Assembly (NCBI RefSeq): GCF_019649055.1
Contig: NW_026570312.1
Span: 62,001 to 126,000, forward strand
From: Paramacrobiotus metropolitanus
Lineage: Eukaryota; Tardigrada; Eutardigrada; Parachela; Macrobiotidae
Direction: 5' to 3'
Length of the DNA stretch: 64,000 bases
The position numbers and the translations under genes were made by a program. Each line of letters begins with the position of its first letter. Within the stretch, counting starts at the first letter, position 1. Shown here one piece after another: positions 45,102 through 56,897 of this stretch. The notes below the pieces were generated by a model that was given only the letters and a program-made list of their open reading frames with translations, was not told the DNA's origin and made no database searches.

Positions 45102-47011
45102 TATCCTGGCCCTGACTACGGCAAGACGTTTTCGATTGACACTTCTTGACAGTGGTGTTTAATATGTCGACTGTGATACTGCCACGCATTTCAAAATTCA
45201 CAGTTGGCGTTCTTCCGGACTAGCTGGGCATTGGAATGTCGAGAAATGAATTCTCTACATTTAGATACCAAGATGACAGTCAGAGTCTTCCCAGGCAGGT
45301 AATGCGGGTTCTGAAAACAGCGCAACTACAAGTTCCCTTGGCTGAATTGAAGTGAATTCTACTGGGCATAGTATGCAGTACGCTGGTGGGGAGACCACGT
45401 AGTGGCTGACTGACTGTCTTCTGCATACTCCATACGTCTACGAAACTCGAAAGTTGTTTACTTTATTCATGATGTTTTGGAGTATGGTGGGTAAGGTGAT
45501 GTAAACATATTCTACGTTCATACGAAAAGCCCCGTTACAGTAAAGTCCAACATTTCACCATCTATCAATTTTATCCAGCGTTGTTTCGAAATATCCCGTC
45601 GACCCATCGTGTGGCCCTCGTTCCATGATTTCCCTCTATGATCACCGACAAGCTACAAGGAGCCGTAAGTCCTCTGTATAGAGAAACAGTTTGCTATGTA
45701 ATTTCCAAAGAATTTAGAGTTTTCTTATTTACGGTAATTGAGGTGTAATTCTTAGACTTTTGAATTGAGTTCCACATGCTCTTTCGAACTTCCAAGAAAA
45801 GTTTGCAGAATAATCATTTCTAAATTTGAAGATTTATTTAATTTAATTTAATTGCAATCAGAGCAGGTAGCCCATTTCCGACTAGGTTGACAGTCTAGCA
45901 TGGGATTTTAAACCTGGCTGAATATTAAGAGTTATTGTCGAACAACTAGCATCCAATCACCAAGAATTTAGAAAAAACAGGCAGATAACAGAGCGGCTTT
46001 AAAACACGACAGAGAACGTAAATTAAGAACATCATTTATGATTTATCTGAAAATTAGTTCAGAGTCGTTTTATTATTTATAGTTTTACACTCCGATTCCA
46101 GCTTCATTTGTCAATTCGGTTTCAGATTTCCAAATTGATTTCTCCAACAGAAACTCAATTTCCAACATATTTTAAATTCTATTTTTGCAAATAAATTCTC
46201 AAATTTTAGATAATTGTCAGATCGTTTTCTAATTAAACAAAACTAATTAAATTTTCAACATTTCAACTTCTAATTTAACTGCTTTTAAATGAACTTCTAA
46301 TTACATTTTCAACCTTTTTCGAATTAATATCCGAATAGTTTACCAGGATAATATGATTTAACGGCAAACTGTTAAAACCAGTTTGTCGTACAGTCGTAGT
46401 ACTCGTATATAAATATTCAAATGTTGACTGAAAATGATTCTGAAATTTCTACATTACCTAACTTTTAAATTACTCACGCACTTAACCAGTTTTAGAATAA
46501 AATTTTGCTTTTGTAAATTACTACGCTGAACGCTTCACCCCCACAACAAGAGGTTGGAATACATTTCAACCGAAAACAACAACAAAACAGCGTGTTAAAA
46601 AAAAGGAATTTGGTCTGGTTAGAGATCCACAGGTGATTTTTGGCAACGAATGAGAGGAAATGGGTCGGGAGAAGGCGATACAAACTGAACAGATCCGTAG
46701 GGTGTCAAAACAGAGGATCCGACGGTGGCGGTCCATTCAAGTAAGAAATAGTCATTTTCCGGGGTAACGCACTTCGTCCAGCGGGAATGAGGGCGATGCA
46801 GTAAACAATTGCCGGTAGCCACGAACGGCGGACAACATACTGCAAAACACGTGTGAGCCAGATCATTTGGGAGGCAATGTTACAGACTTGGTATTTATTT
46901 TAACGTAGGTAATTTAAATTTTCTTGGTAAATCAGCATTATGGGAAATTTATTATTTAAAGGGAATTTCGGCACTGATTTAAACGGGAATGTTCAACACA
47001 GACACTCACTT
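45102..47011. other. Intergenic and 3' flank of the Gypsy element
   Basis: AT-rich DNA. A minus-strand LINE 3' end may lie at about 45845-45905 (GGGCTACCTGCTCTG, then an AATTAAATTAAAT tail). A minus-strand frame near 46619-46855 is Cys-rich (AVCCPPFVATGNC) with a possible acceptor before it, but I cannot attach it to the retroelement or to a gene. A long terminal repeat is expected here but I could not identify one. Confidence 0.4.
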
Positions 47012-48228
47012 CTACTTCGGAAGGGAGTTCGCTGCAGCAGCAGCTGCTTCCAGTTGAGCGATACGGTCTTTTAAGGCTTGATTTTCTTGAACGACATTCT
47101 GGTAACGCTGCTTGAGGTTATCCCCATTCTGGGCAATATGGGCGATGTCAGTTGGGGAATATCCTTCGATACCAAGATCGGTCAAGATTTTGGGAATATC
47201 GACGATATGGTACTCAGTTGGTGGAGAATTGAGCAATTCAACGAATGAGCTTTTCGGTACGGTGTCGCTAGCTAACAGGTTGGTCAGGTAACGATCAGTC
47301 TCGACCAACGAACGGTACACATAATCAGCATGTCCCGGCGTTCGGTATGCGCCATCCCACATGTTCTGACCGGGCCACTGAACCATGTCAGGCACGAAGT
47401 AACGCAAGGGGTTGAAACGGAGGGGATGTTCATCCACGCGCTGGAAGTGCTTCTTCTTCTCATGGTAAGAGAAAACGAAGCCGGTGCGGTGCTCATAGCG
47501 CCAGTGTCCGTCCTTAAAGTATTTAATCCATGGCGTCGTTGCAAACACGTCGAACAAATTTGGTTGAATATGGACGGGAGCAATAGAGGTAGACATGGGT
47601 ACGGGAAATGAAGCGTACACTTTCCGCACATATCCGACGGCCGAATCGGTGGGACTGATCAAGGTCAAGAGGTTTTCGCGCATCTGTTTCAGAGCCTCAG
47701 CTTCCGCAGCTAAAATGGCCTTCTCGCGGGCTTCTGTAGGATCGGTAGCTTTTTGTTGCAGTAAAGGAATAGCTTTGGCCATATCAGCAAGGTATCGGTC
47801 GAAGCTACGCGACTGATTCCGTTTAATAAAGGGATTGTTGGGTAAGTCAGCCAGGTGCTTAGGTTCGTGACGCGGGACACTCGTATTAACATAGGTACTC
47901 TACCACGGGAAGTATTCTGAGCGGTATTCTGCTGGGAATTATTCACTGAGGTGTTGTTAAAGTTGCACGAACGACGGTAATCACTGGGATGTGCTTCGTC
48001 GAGACCAGTGACATCCGATTGTGGTCGTTCTTTGTCCACATGCAGGACCTCTGCACAAGAACGAGAATCAGACGGTGATTCGGGGAATTCGCCATTATCG
48101 TAATTATTAATGGTAATTTTAAGGTTTTCGGAATTATGGTAATTACCAGAGGGTTCAACGGTACGGGAATTACTGGCCGATGGACCTTGGTCAACCGACA
48201 TGCGGGACTGCGAGCGCGAACTGGCCAT
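47012..48228 (-). pseudogene. Retroelement third ORF, unknown function, one frame change
   Basis: It starts at an ATG at 48228, 38 nt before the pol stop and in another frame. The first part is Ser/Asn-rich and hydrophilic (MASSRSQSRMSVDQGPSASN). The frame changes near 47890-47910, and the remainder runs to 47012. The second part has a compact aromatic-rich region (PWIKYFKDGHWRYEHRTGF, VPDMVQWPGQNMWDG) and ends in a coiled-coil-like segment (QENQALKDRIAQLEAAAAAA). No signal peptide, transmembrane segment or furin site is seen, so it does not look like an envelope gene despite its env position. It could be a second capsid-like or accessory protein. No family is recognised. Confidence 0.6.
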
Positions 48229-51200
48229 CTTCGGTTCTGAAAAATACAGACAATGTACACGGCGACGACATGTTAAGCGAAGTATTCGTATAAATTATGG
48301 AGTACAGAATGCGCTTGTTTACGAATACGGTCAGATCGTCTAAATACAGGGTTTCTTCATTTTCAGAGCTAACTGGCACAACAGGCGGTACTTTAGGATC
48401 TTCCACATCGGTATTCACTGTGGTAGGTAATTTTGACACGGGAATATTGTCAGAAATAGTAGATTTCTGAGGGAATAAACGGCGTAAATAATCATTTTTA
48501 CTGTCCTGAACGTCCAAATCGATCGGTTTAAACCGCTTTAATTTGGAAATATGGACGATATTATTTAGGTTATTTTCCGACACTCTCTCAAGGGACTTTA
48601 AGGTCACATTTCCATCGGGACTTAATGAGGTAATTTCGTATGGACTTTTGAACTTCAGTTCTAACTTCTGAGTTCGACCAACAGTACGTTGCTCATCTTT
48701 AATCCATACTTTATCACCGATGTGAAAGTGATTTTCAACTTTATTTTTATCATAATTCTGTGCATTTTTCTCATGCACACGGTCACTTAATATTTGAGAG
48801 AAATCAAGAGCATTTTTCCACTTTTGCCGTAACTCATTCCAGTATTTGGCATTGGTCTGCTTACTGATTTCTTGCAAACTGGCATTTTTAAAGATGGTAT
48901 CAACGGTTAATATCGGTTCGGTAGCAATCATAAGGTAATATGGAGAGGCATTTGTGGTACTATGCTGAGTTGTATTATACGCGTAAATGATAAATTTAGC
49001 GTATTCAACCCAGTTATCTTGGTTCTGGTTAATGTACATGGTCAATTTTTCAGCGATGAATCGCATCATCCTCTCAGCACGGGTATTTGACTGAGGGTGA
49101 TAAGCTGTGGTAAATCGGTGTTGTATACCGATCAGCTTACTAATCGCTGCGATAATATGACTGGTAAATCCAGTGCCACGGTCGGAAGTAAGGTATTTAG
49201 GGGGACCAAATTTGAGGATAATTTCTGCGAGAACCACTTGGGCAATCTCAATCGCACTGGTAGTCTTGACGGGAACTGCAGTCGCATAACGGGAAAAATT
49301 CTCAACGGCTACGAGTAGGTACTGATATCCATCTTTTACATGGAAGGGACCAAGGTGATCTAGGGACCACGACTCAAGTAGCTTATGAGTGCGTAATTTC
49401 TGCATGTATCCGGTAGGAGCAATATTCATGGCATTTCGCTTCACACACAACTCACAACTCTCACAATAAGCTTCAATATATTTGGTCATTTTAGGGAAGA
49501 AGTAACGGGCATGCATTTTCTCAAACGTTCGATGGTAACCAACATGTCCTGCCATCGGACAGTCATGAGATGCATAAAAGATATCTGCACGTAACTTCTT
49601 CGGTAGCACAATTAACAAGGTATTTTTACCATGACGCGAGCGCACTTTATACAGAATTTTATCGACAATTCGGAATGTATCGATTCGCTTCTGGTACGCT
49701 TTACGTAATTTAATGTATTTATCGGGATCATTCAATATGGTAATGATTTTTTTACAGAATTCGTCGGTCATTTGCTCACGTATGAGTAATGCGGTATTTT
49801 TAATTTCAAATGGAATTTTAGTATTAACGGCATATAAGGGAATTTCACAGTCGTCTTCGTTCTTCTCGGACTTTTCAAAGGGATTTCGACATAAGTCGGC
49901 ATCAGCATGCAAACGGCCCTTGCGGTACTTGATCTCAAAGTCATACTGTTGTAACGACAAGGCCCATCGGTTCAGACGGCCTTCTGGTTCTTTGAGACGC
50001 ATTAGGTACCTTAAGGCAGTATGGTCGGTAACTATTTTAAATTTCTTTCCGGAAAGGTAATGTTTATACTTTTTAACGGACCATACGATGGCGTAACATT
50101 CTTTTTTAGTGGTACTGTAGCTCTTTTGGTGCTTATCTAGCATCTTCGAACCATATGCCACAACATGCCATCCATCGGGATGCATTTGTTCAACAATTAC
50201 GCCCACACCAACGCCAGAGGCATCGGTCTTAATCTGAGTCTCTAGCGCGGGATCGAATAGTTTTAAGATCGGGGCGGTAATTAGGCATTCTTTCAGCTTC
50301 TGAAAAGCGGTATTACATGCTTCCGTCCACTGAAAAGCAACATTTTGCTTGGTCAATTGAATCAAAGGAAATGCAATCGTCGAGAAGTTATTAATGAAGG
50401 CACGGTCATAAGTTAAAGCGCCGATAAAGGATTTGATTTCTTTCGGCGTTGTGGGAATCGCAAAATTCTGAATTGCTTCAACCTTAGACGGGTCTGGTTT
50501 GATTCCGTCGTTACTCAGGATAAACCCAAGGAATTTTATCTGGTTGAAAGCAATTGCTCACTTCTTGGGACTAATCGTGAATCCAGCTTTCGCCACAGCA
50601 GTCAAAACTTGATCGAGTAAATTTAAATGTTCTTCAAAGGTATTGCCACCGATAAGAACATCATCAATGTAACACACTACACCTTTCCACTTAAGGTGGT
50701 GTAGGATGGAATCGATTGCACGCTGGAAGGTAGCTGTAGCTCCATTCAAACCAAATGGCATGCGAACGAATTCGTATTGGCCATCCATGGTTACGAATGA
50801 GCACTTGGGAATATCAGTATCTTTAACACGGATTTGCCAAAATCCACTGTTAAAGTCAAGGGAAGTATAAAACTAAGACTTTCCAAAACTACTAATCGCG
50901 TCTTCCACACGTGGCAACGGCCACATTGGACGATTGGTAAGTTTATTCAACGCACGGAAATCCACGCAAAATCGAGGTTTGTCTTTAGGATCTTTCTTAT
51001 TGACCAAACCAACGGGAAACGACCACGGTGACTTCGACTCACGTATAATGCCATCACGCAGCATTTCATCCGCTTGCTCGTTAATGGTCATTCTCTCAGC
51101 GTAGGAAGTTCGCCATGGTGTTTTCTTAACCGGTTTATTTTCCGCGGTATCAATCTCATGGACAACCTCGGAAAATTCGCCAAGTTTACGGGATTTAGAG

Positions 51201-52588
51201 GGAAACACGGTCTTATGCTTGAGAAACAGGTGAATTAACTTTTGATGATCAGAATTCGGTAATATAGGGTTGAACTTCATCTTGGTAATATGTTCTTTAA
51301 ATTCTTCAGCGGTAATGTTCGAATCACTAGCCTTTGGGTCTTTATCATTGGTAGTTACGGTAGTATTAAACTCCACTTCTATCACTTCAATATCGGCAAA
51401 ATCATCGATTTTCTCACAGGTATAAACGTTAACGTTCTTCATCAGACGGACCTTACGTTGCGAGAAATTGGTAATTAATATCTCAGCTTTTCCATCAACA
51501 GAGGTAGCGAGACAATTGCCAACAGACGCCAGGTGATTCAACATTAGCTTTTTATTGGGAGTTAACAAGACAGGACCACTGTAATTGTCAGGTAAATCAA
51601 TCATCAGTTTAATTCCGGATTTTTTGGGAATTACTATGGTATTCTGAATGAGAATATTCGTTTTCTCCCATTTAAGACCAATATGATTGATTACGGCTTC
51701 AGGTTTACTGACAATTTCTTCAGTAGGTAGTCTAGTGTTTACCGGAGCGATAACAGACGGTTCTGCATCAGTATTAGAGTCTTTCACGGACACCGGTTTG
51801 TTATCACTCGGTACATTCATAACTGCGGTATTTTTTGTAGGCACTTCATTTTCAGGAATGGGACTTAGCACTACTTTATTAGTGGTACTGTACACTTGCC
51901 TCAGCAAATAATTAGGTACAAAACTCTTCTGAGAGTGGTGCAAATCTTGCAGGTCGGAAATGGTCGTACTGTTAATTTGAATCTTCTTAGACGGTTCAGG
52001 TTTCAGGTCTTCTTCGAAGCAAAAGCGATCGGTTTTAGGATGTATCCATACACCAGATGCTATACAGAAATCATTTCCAAGAATCACAAATTCTCTCGGA
52101 GAGTTACAGATGATGTAAACTTTATGGAGAATTGTTCTGCCATTCAGTTCAACGGTAATATCAGATTGGTACATTTCATCCTTCTGAAAGGTTTGAGAAA
52201 TAGTGGTGAAGTTCAATTTACGAGCTTTGGAATCACACCTTTGGAATTGCAGACGCAATCGTGAAGCTGTGTGTTCGCTGATAATGGAACAGCTAGCACC
52301 GGTATCAACTAACACGATGACCTCTTGGTTATTGATGGTTGCTGGTGCATACACTGGTTTCACAATATCAGGCATCCCAAAGGTACGGAAAGGGGATTTA
52401 GCGGGGTCACTTTTAGCGGTGCTCACGTAATTATCGGAAAATCTGACTGAGAAATCATTGACATCAACGTTTTGATTGGTACTTCTGTTAGGAAATTGAC
52501 CACCGTACTTGAAATGTCGGTACTTATCATATCGGTAGGGAGGCTTTCGGTAATATCTGCCACATTGACCTCCGTTCTGATGTGACAT
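48191..52588 (-). pseudogene. Gypsy-type pol with two in-frame stops
   Basis: One frame of about 1,465 codons, broken only by TAG near 50873 and TGA near 50558. Protease: VLVDTGASCSIIS and VILGNDF. Reverse transcriptase: SLDFNSGFWQI region, VRMPFGLNGATATFQR and the catalytic CYIDDVL. RNase H: DASGVGVG, KKECYAIVW, TDHTAL. Integrase: zinc-binding His/Cys region (HVGYHRTFEKMHARYFFPK, CESCELC), then the catalytic residues in WSLDHLGPF, LTSDRGTGF and NTRAERMMR. A C-terminal KFKSPYEI resembles the GPY module. Its start codon overlaps the gag stop as TAATG (52590-52586). Confidence 0.88.
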
Positions 52589-54043
52589 TAGGCTTTTCCC
52601 TCACGGGACTCCCAAAAATCAGGGGTGTAATTGTCACGGATGAAATCATCGTATTCTTTCTGAACACGGTACAGCACACCACGAGGACACATCGGCTCAA
52701 CGTGCTCAAGGTCCTGTGGTTTCGCTTTGGTACTTTGCTTAAAGGTATGACGGTAATCGAGACACACGGGACAGAAAAGCTTACCAGATCGTAGTCGGTA
52801 GCTTTCAAAGTCAAGTTCGTGTCGAGGGAATCACCTTTCAGTCACAGGTGCATCACGACGTTCACGGGAATTAGACCTGCGACGGGTAGGGTAACGATCC
52901 GAACTTCGCGATCGGTCCCGGTCACGGGACCTCTCACGAGAACGGTCACGATTACGGTCATAGTCACGGGAATCTCTGCGATCACGGAACAGATTATCAC
53001 GGAACTGCCGGGCATAAGTTCGATTACTGCGGTAATTGCGATCATAACTGCGACTGCGGTCACGTCTGTAATCACGGTATTTCGAACTATCAGAACGTTC
53101 ACGGCTTCGATCACGGTTATCACGAGAACGGCTTCTGCCACGGTAATTCGACTGGGAATTATTCTTCATGAAATTCACTTCAGCATTATCACTGGTAACA
53201 TTCTGAACACCGCGAGCATCGGTTTTATCGATATTAGCGATTTTGGTCAGCACTGATCGCATCTTGTCAACTGACTTGGCATCTGTGACTGCCAGTAACT
53301 TGCGGTACTCTGGTATATTCATGAATGCTCGGGTAATTTCAGCGATCTTATCGTCTTCGGACATTAATGGGTTTACTTCATCGAACAGGACCTGTAGTTC
53401 GTCAAAGAATGTATCAACATCTTGACCAGGTCGGAAAGTTTTCTGGGACAATTCGATTCGCTTATTGAGCTTATAATCAGCAGGCAAATATCGCTTGACC
53501 AAGATGGACTTCCATCCATCGTAGTCGGTATTCTGATTGGTTTCCCACATAGACTCAAAGAACTTGCGACGGGAATCTTCGAGGTATGCTGGTAGCATGA
53601 GAACCTTCTTCGATGCTGACCAGCCAAGACTGTTGGTAGCACGGCCATATTTCCGGAAGAAATCGGTAATAATCAGTTCGGACTTGTTCGCGAACTTCTG
53701 AATACCGAAATCTTTCACGGACACTTTATGAGGATCAACGGTAGTTGACGACGAATGGGAATTAGGACTCATTTTGGATAAAGCATCGACAAGCTGGGAC
53801 ATTGACACGGAATTACGGCCACGCTCGAGATGATCGATGCGATCAAGCATCTGCTTACGTTCGCTTTCGATATCTCGACGGACAGTTTCTTCATGCATCA
53901 AGATTACTTCTACATCTTCGTTTGTGGGATCCCGTTCGGTACTCGCACTCGTATCGGTACGTGTATCGGTAACTGTACGAGAATCAGCAGCATTGCTGCT
54001 ACCGGCCCGATTGTCCTGATCCGCTGTGGACCGAACATCGGTG
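52588..54043 (-). pseudogene. Gypsy-type gag, 5' end cut by a transposon, one in-frame stop
   Basis: The open frame runs from the transposon junction through a Met at about 53901, so the original N terminus lies beyond the insertion or is lost. A capsid-like helical region follows (SVKDFGIQKF, FRKYGRATNSLGW, KRYLPADYKLNKRIEL, FDELQVLFDEVN). Next comes a long Arg/Ser/Asp-rich nucleic-acid-binding region. A TGA at 52831-52833 interrupts the frame. The same frame then continues with FCPVCLDYRH, a possible zinc-binding remnant, to TAA at 52590. Only this CPVC-type motif is present in place of a classical CCHC knuckle. Confidence 0.75.
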
Positions 54044-54669
54044 TTAACGCGAAGTGGCTAGCAAATTTTCGAAATAATTCCCAAAAATTACCTTAGCTCA
54101 TCTTACAGAGCGTTTTTTATACTACATAACGCGATAATTGTAATGAGTGTATCTTTTTTCGTTAGCAAGCCAAAAATTAGAGTTGTACGAGTGGTAGAGG
54201 GGGGCCGTAAGGTGAACCGCAAAATAATGGGTTGCGCCGCACTTATGTCGGGGGCGATTGAAGGAATATGCCATCACTCACAATCAGTGGTTGGCATTGA
54301 AGTAATCGCAATCAGGTGCGATCAAAATCTGCAACTGCCCCATCCAGCTTTGTTGAGCTTGTTGACAAGAAAGAGAAACAAAAGACGCCATAAACGCAAA
54401 TCTGCCGTCTGATTGCAGTCTTTTGTTTTAGTGTCTATGACTGCATCAGTCTGCATGAATGTTATATGGCTGCCTGCCTGTTCTGCGTTGCTCCACATGT
54501 GCATGTGCTTTTGTGTGCGGCAGCCAGCACCTCTCGGTACCGGCACCAAAGCCGTGAAAGAGGTATACTTTTGCAAGCTAACAGTGAACAAAACGTAAAA
54601 AAACTTTGAAAATCAGCTGTGAATACATTTGTTTGCCAAAAATTACGAATAAAATCGCATTAAATAAAG

Positions 54670-55227
54670 TAGAGATGGCAACGGCTCAGCCGAAGCCGTT
54701 TGAGCCGCGGCTAAGCCGGCTTCGGCTGAGCCGGCTCGACCCAAAATTGAAGCCGTAGCCGATGCTAGCCGAGCCGATTGAGCCGGCTCGGAGTCTCAGC
54801 CAGCCGCGCGCCAGCCGTAAGCCGATGTCGGCTAACGGCTTGCGCATTGTGGGCGAAAATGTGTTAGTTTAATTTTAGCTCTTTTGGCCCGTTCAAAGCC
54901 GATTTAGAGACTTGAAAAACCGATGATCTTATAAAAAAGTGCTGAATTTTTGTTTCGGAGACCTCTTTTTCCAATAAAAACTGATCAAAAACAGTTTTTG
55001 CTTAAAAGAGAACAGAAAAAAGTGCTTTTCAGTGAAAAAGTACTTGTGTTTTCCCGCGCTAAAAAACTATCGGCTAAGCCGGCTCGGAGCCGGCTTAGCC
55101 GGCTCGCGTTCAGAGCCCTGCCGTTAGAGCCGGCTCAGGTAGGTGAGCCGATGCTTTCGAGCCGGCTTGCTATTTTAGCCAGCCGCAGGCAGCCGATAAG
55201 CCATTAAGCCAGCCGTTGCCATCTCTA
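54670..55227. mobile_element. hAT-like element with 8-bp target duplication
   Basis: A 558-bp element with ends TAGAGATGGCAACGGCT (54670-54686) and the complement at 55211-55227. AAATAAAG is duplicated at 54662-54669 and 55228-55235. The 8-bp duplication and TAGAG-type ends fit hAT. The interior is dominated by GCCGGCTCGAGCCG-like inverted motifs around a non-repetitive centre. It is nested within the TTAA element. Confidence 0.88.
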
Positions 55228-55248
55228 AAATAAAGTACCGCAGCCTGA

Positions 55249-55403
55249 GCTTATTATACGGACAGAATCTCTGTTTAGGGTTTTGTTCGGCAGATATGGT
55301 CAGAAATATCCAGGGGTAGGGTGCCCCAAGCACTTCTTTGGCACCCCCGATTTTTTTTCTTTTTCTGTTTTTTATCAATCAAAATTCTGTCCGTATAATA
55401 AGC
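55249..55403. mobile_element. 155-bp inverted-repeat element
   Basis: GCTTATTATACGGACAGAAT (55249-55268) and its exact complement (55384-55403) bound a 155-bp segment rich in C/G- and T-runs. The target duplication is unclear. It is nested within the TTAA element. Confidence 0.65.
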
Positions 55404-55662
55404 TTATAATACTTCGCTCTATAAAATGGCCGTTTCAGAATATTTTTTTCACATCTGTACTCTGTAAAAATCGACTTCAAATTTTTCACTTTAAAAGCTA
55501 ATTTCTCCGCAACAACAAATGCGTCAACGTTACTGAACCCATTTTAAAGTACAAAAATCATTTCTTTATGTGTCATATGCTACGGTTTTGTCTCAAACTG
55601 TAACGCGTCGACGGTATGCCCGTTTCCGCAGAAGGACCGAGTTGCTAGCCACTTCGCGTTAA

Positions 55663-56441
55663 TTATGATTATGAGTAAATCTCTAACACCAGTATCGCTA
55701 TCGTTAACGTTACTTTGATATTAGCTTTCGATTGATAAAAGTGCATGCAGTATTGTTATAGGTGATTTGTTATTTAGCGTTAGCACGCGGTCAATACTGT
55801 GTATAATTTATGCTGCGAACTGAGTTATTTCATTTTTAATTAGCACTTTGACGTACTACAAGCTTGTCCCGTAATTTCATCGTAAAGTTATAGATGGAAC
55901 GTAATTTGTATTTAGCGCAAAAATTTTCACTTTGATTTCTACCACTCTACTACGTCTACAATAGCAAATTTACTCTTCTCAATATTTAAGGTTTAGGATA
56001 AAAGGTAGAAGTCAACATTTATAATTTACACCAATAGTGATAATTTATGCAGATAAATTTTAGGCGCAATTAAGCATCAGCCATGCCAAACGCCTGCAGA
56101 TCCTAAATATGTATGTGCCAACCGATGTGTGCCGTCGTATGGAGTTTAACGTAACCCGTGAATTTATATTTCGTCGCTGTTTAGTTAATGCTATAGAAAT
56201 TTCGGGACAAGCTTGTACGCGCAATTATACAAATGCACTTTTGGCACTGGGTAATAAACATTTTCACACTCCAGTCATCAGTAAGACAACGTTGTACAAT
56301 ATGAAATTATGACCTGTGTATTCTTCCCTGCCCTGGGCTGCCACCCATTTCGCCTACGGGACATTTCGCCTATGGGACATTTCGCCTAAAGGACATTTCG
56401 CCTAACAACTGTTTCGAATCATAAATAACACCGGAAGATTA
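55663..56441. other. Flank with dispersed repeat and short tandem repeat
   Basis: 55857-55985 is a further copy of the 23380-24025 repeat family. 56347-56404 holds four tandem units of about 16 bp containing ATTTCGCCTA. The 5' long terminal repeat of the Gypsy element should lie in or near this stretch but was not recognised. Confidence 0.45.
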
Positions 56442-56897
56442 TCACGACACGACGGAATCAGCGCGGAATTCACTCGGGGCCTGAAATCAGCTGGCTTTCC
56501 TTCGAGAATGGAACCAAAAGGTCTATCCTTGAAAGATAAGAAGAGGCCGGATGTGATCACCCTCATTCCGTGGAAGCGCGGAAAACCGCTGGCATTGGAT
56601 GTTACCTGCGTGGACACGCTGGCAGCCTCGTATATCGACCGCGCTTCCGTGAATGCCGGCGTAGCAGCCGAGCTTGCTGAAAGGAAGAAATTAGCGAAAC
56701 ACGCTTGGATGCAACCAAGATACGATTTCGTTGCTGCAGCCTTCGAAATTTACGGACCTTTTTTTGGAGACGGTACTAAAAAGCTAGTAGAAACGGTTGG
56801 AAACGGTATAGCGACTTCAGCTGGCCAAAAACGGGCGAAAGAGTTTTTAAACAGCGAATATCTATGCAAATACAACGGGGAAACGCGATTTGTGTAA
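56442..56897 (+). pseudogene. Retroelement-type PD-(D/E)XK nuclease domain fragment
   Basis: An open frame starting before the first Met (RHDGISAEFTRGLKSAGF) and continuing through KRPDVITLIPWKRGKPLALD, VTCVDTLAASY, ASVNAGVAAELAERKKL and a C-terminal stretch to the stop at 56897. The RPD...PW..G..L..D.T..DT pattern with the upstream RHD...AL..AG.P element matches, from memory, C-terminal nuclease-like regions often found next to reverse transcriptases in animal genomes. No reverse transcriptase is present nearby, so this is a fragment. Exact element class uncertain. Confidence 0.6.

Larger units (their letters stand above)
47012..54043 (-). mobile_element. Decayed Gypsy/Metaviridae-type LTR retroelement
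   Basis: Order on the minus strand: gag (54043-52588), pol (52588-48191), a third ORF (48228-47012). The pol domain order protease, reverse transcriptase, RNase H, integrase is that of Gypsy-type elements. The element is disrupted: a TTAA transposon interrupts the 5' part of gag, in-frame stops occur in gag and pol, and there is a frame change in ORF3. I found no matching long terminal repeats on either side. Confidence 0.85.
54048..55658. mobile_element. TTAA-flanked transposon inserted in gag
   Basis: A 1,611-bp element. TTAA at 54044-54047 and 55659-55662 flank perfect 17-bp terminal inverted repeats, CGCGAAGTGGCTAGCAA (54048-54064 and complement at 55642-55658). TTAA target sites are the hallmark of piggyBac-type transposition. 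No transposase is visible; the longest frame (54143-54412) is basic and unfamiliar. It is probably non-autonomous. It carries nested elements at 54670-55227 and 55249-55403. Confidence 0.88.

Noticed and set aside
46619-46855. Cys-rich minus-strand frame downstream of the retroelement third ORF, considered as an envelope remnant
   Set aside because: There is no signal or membrane segment, and no supported splice link to the retroelement.
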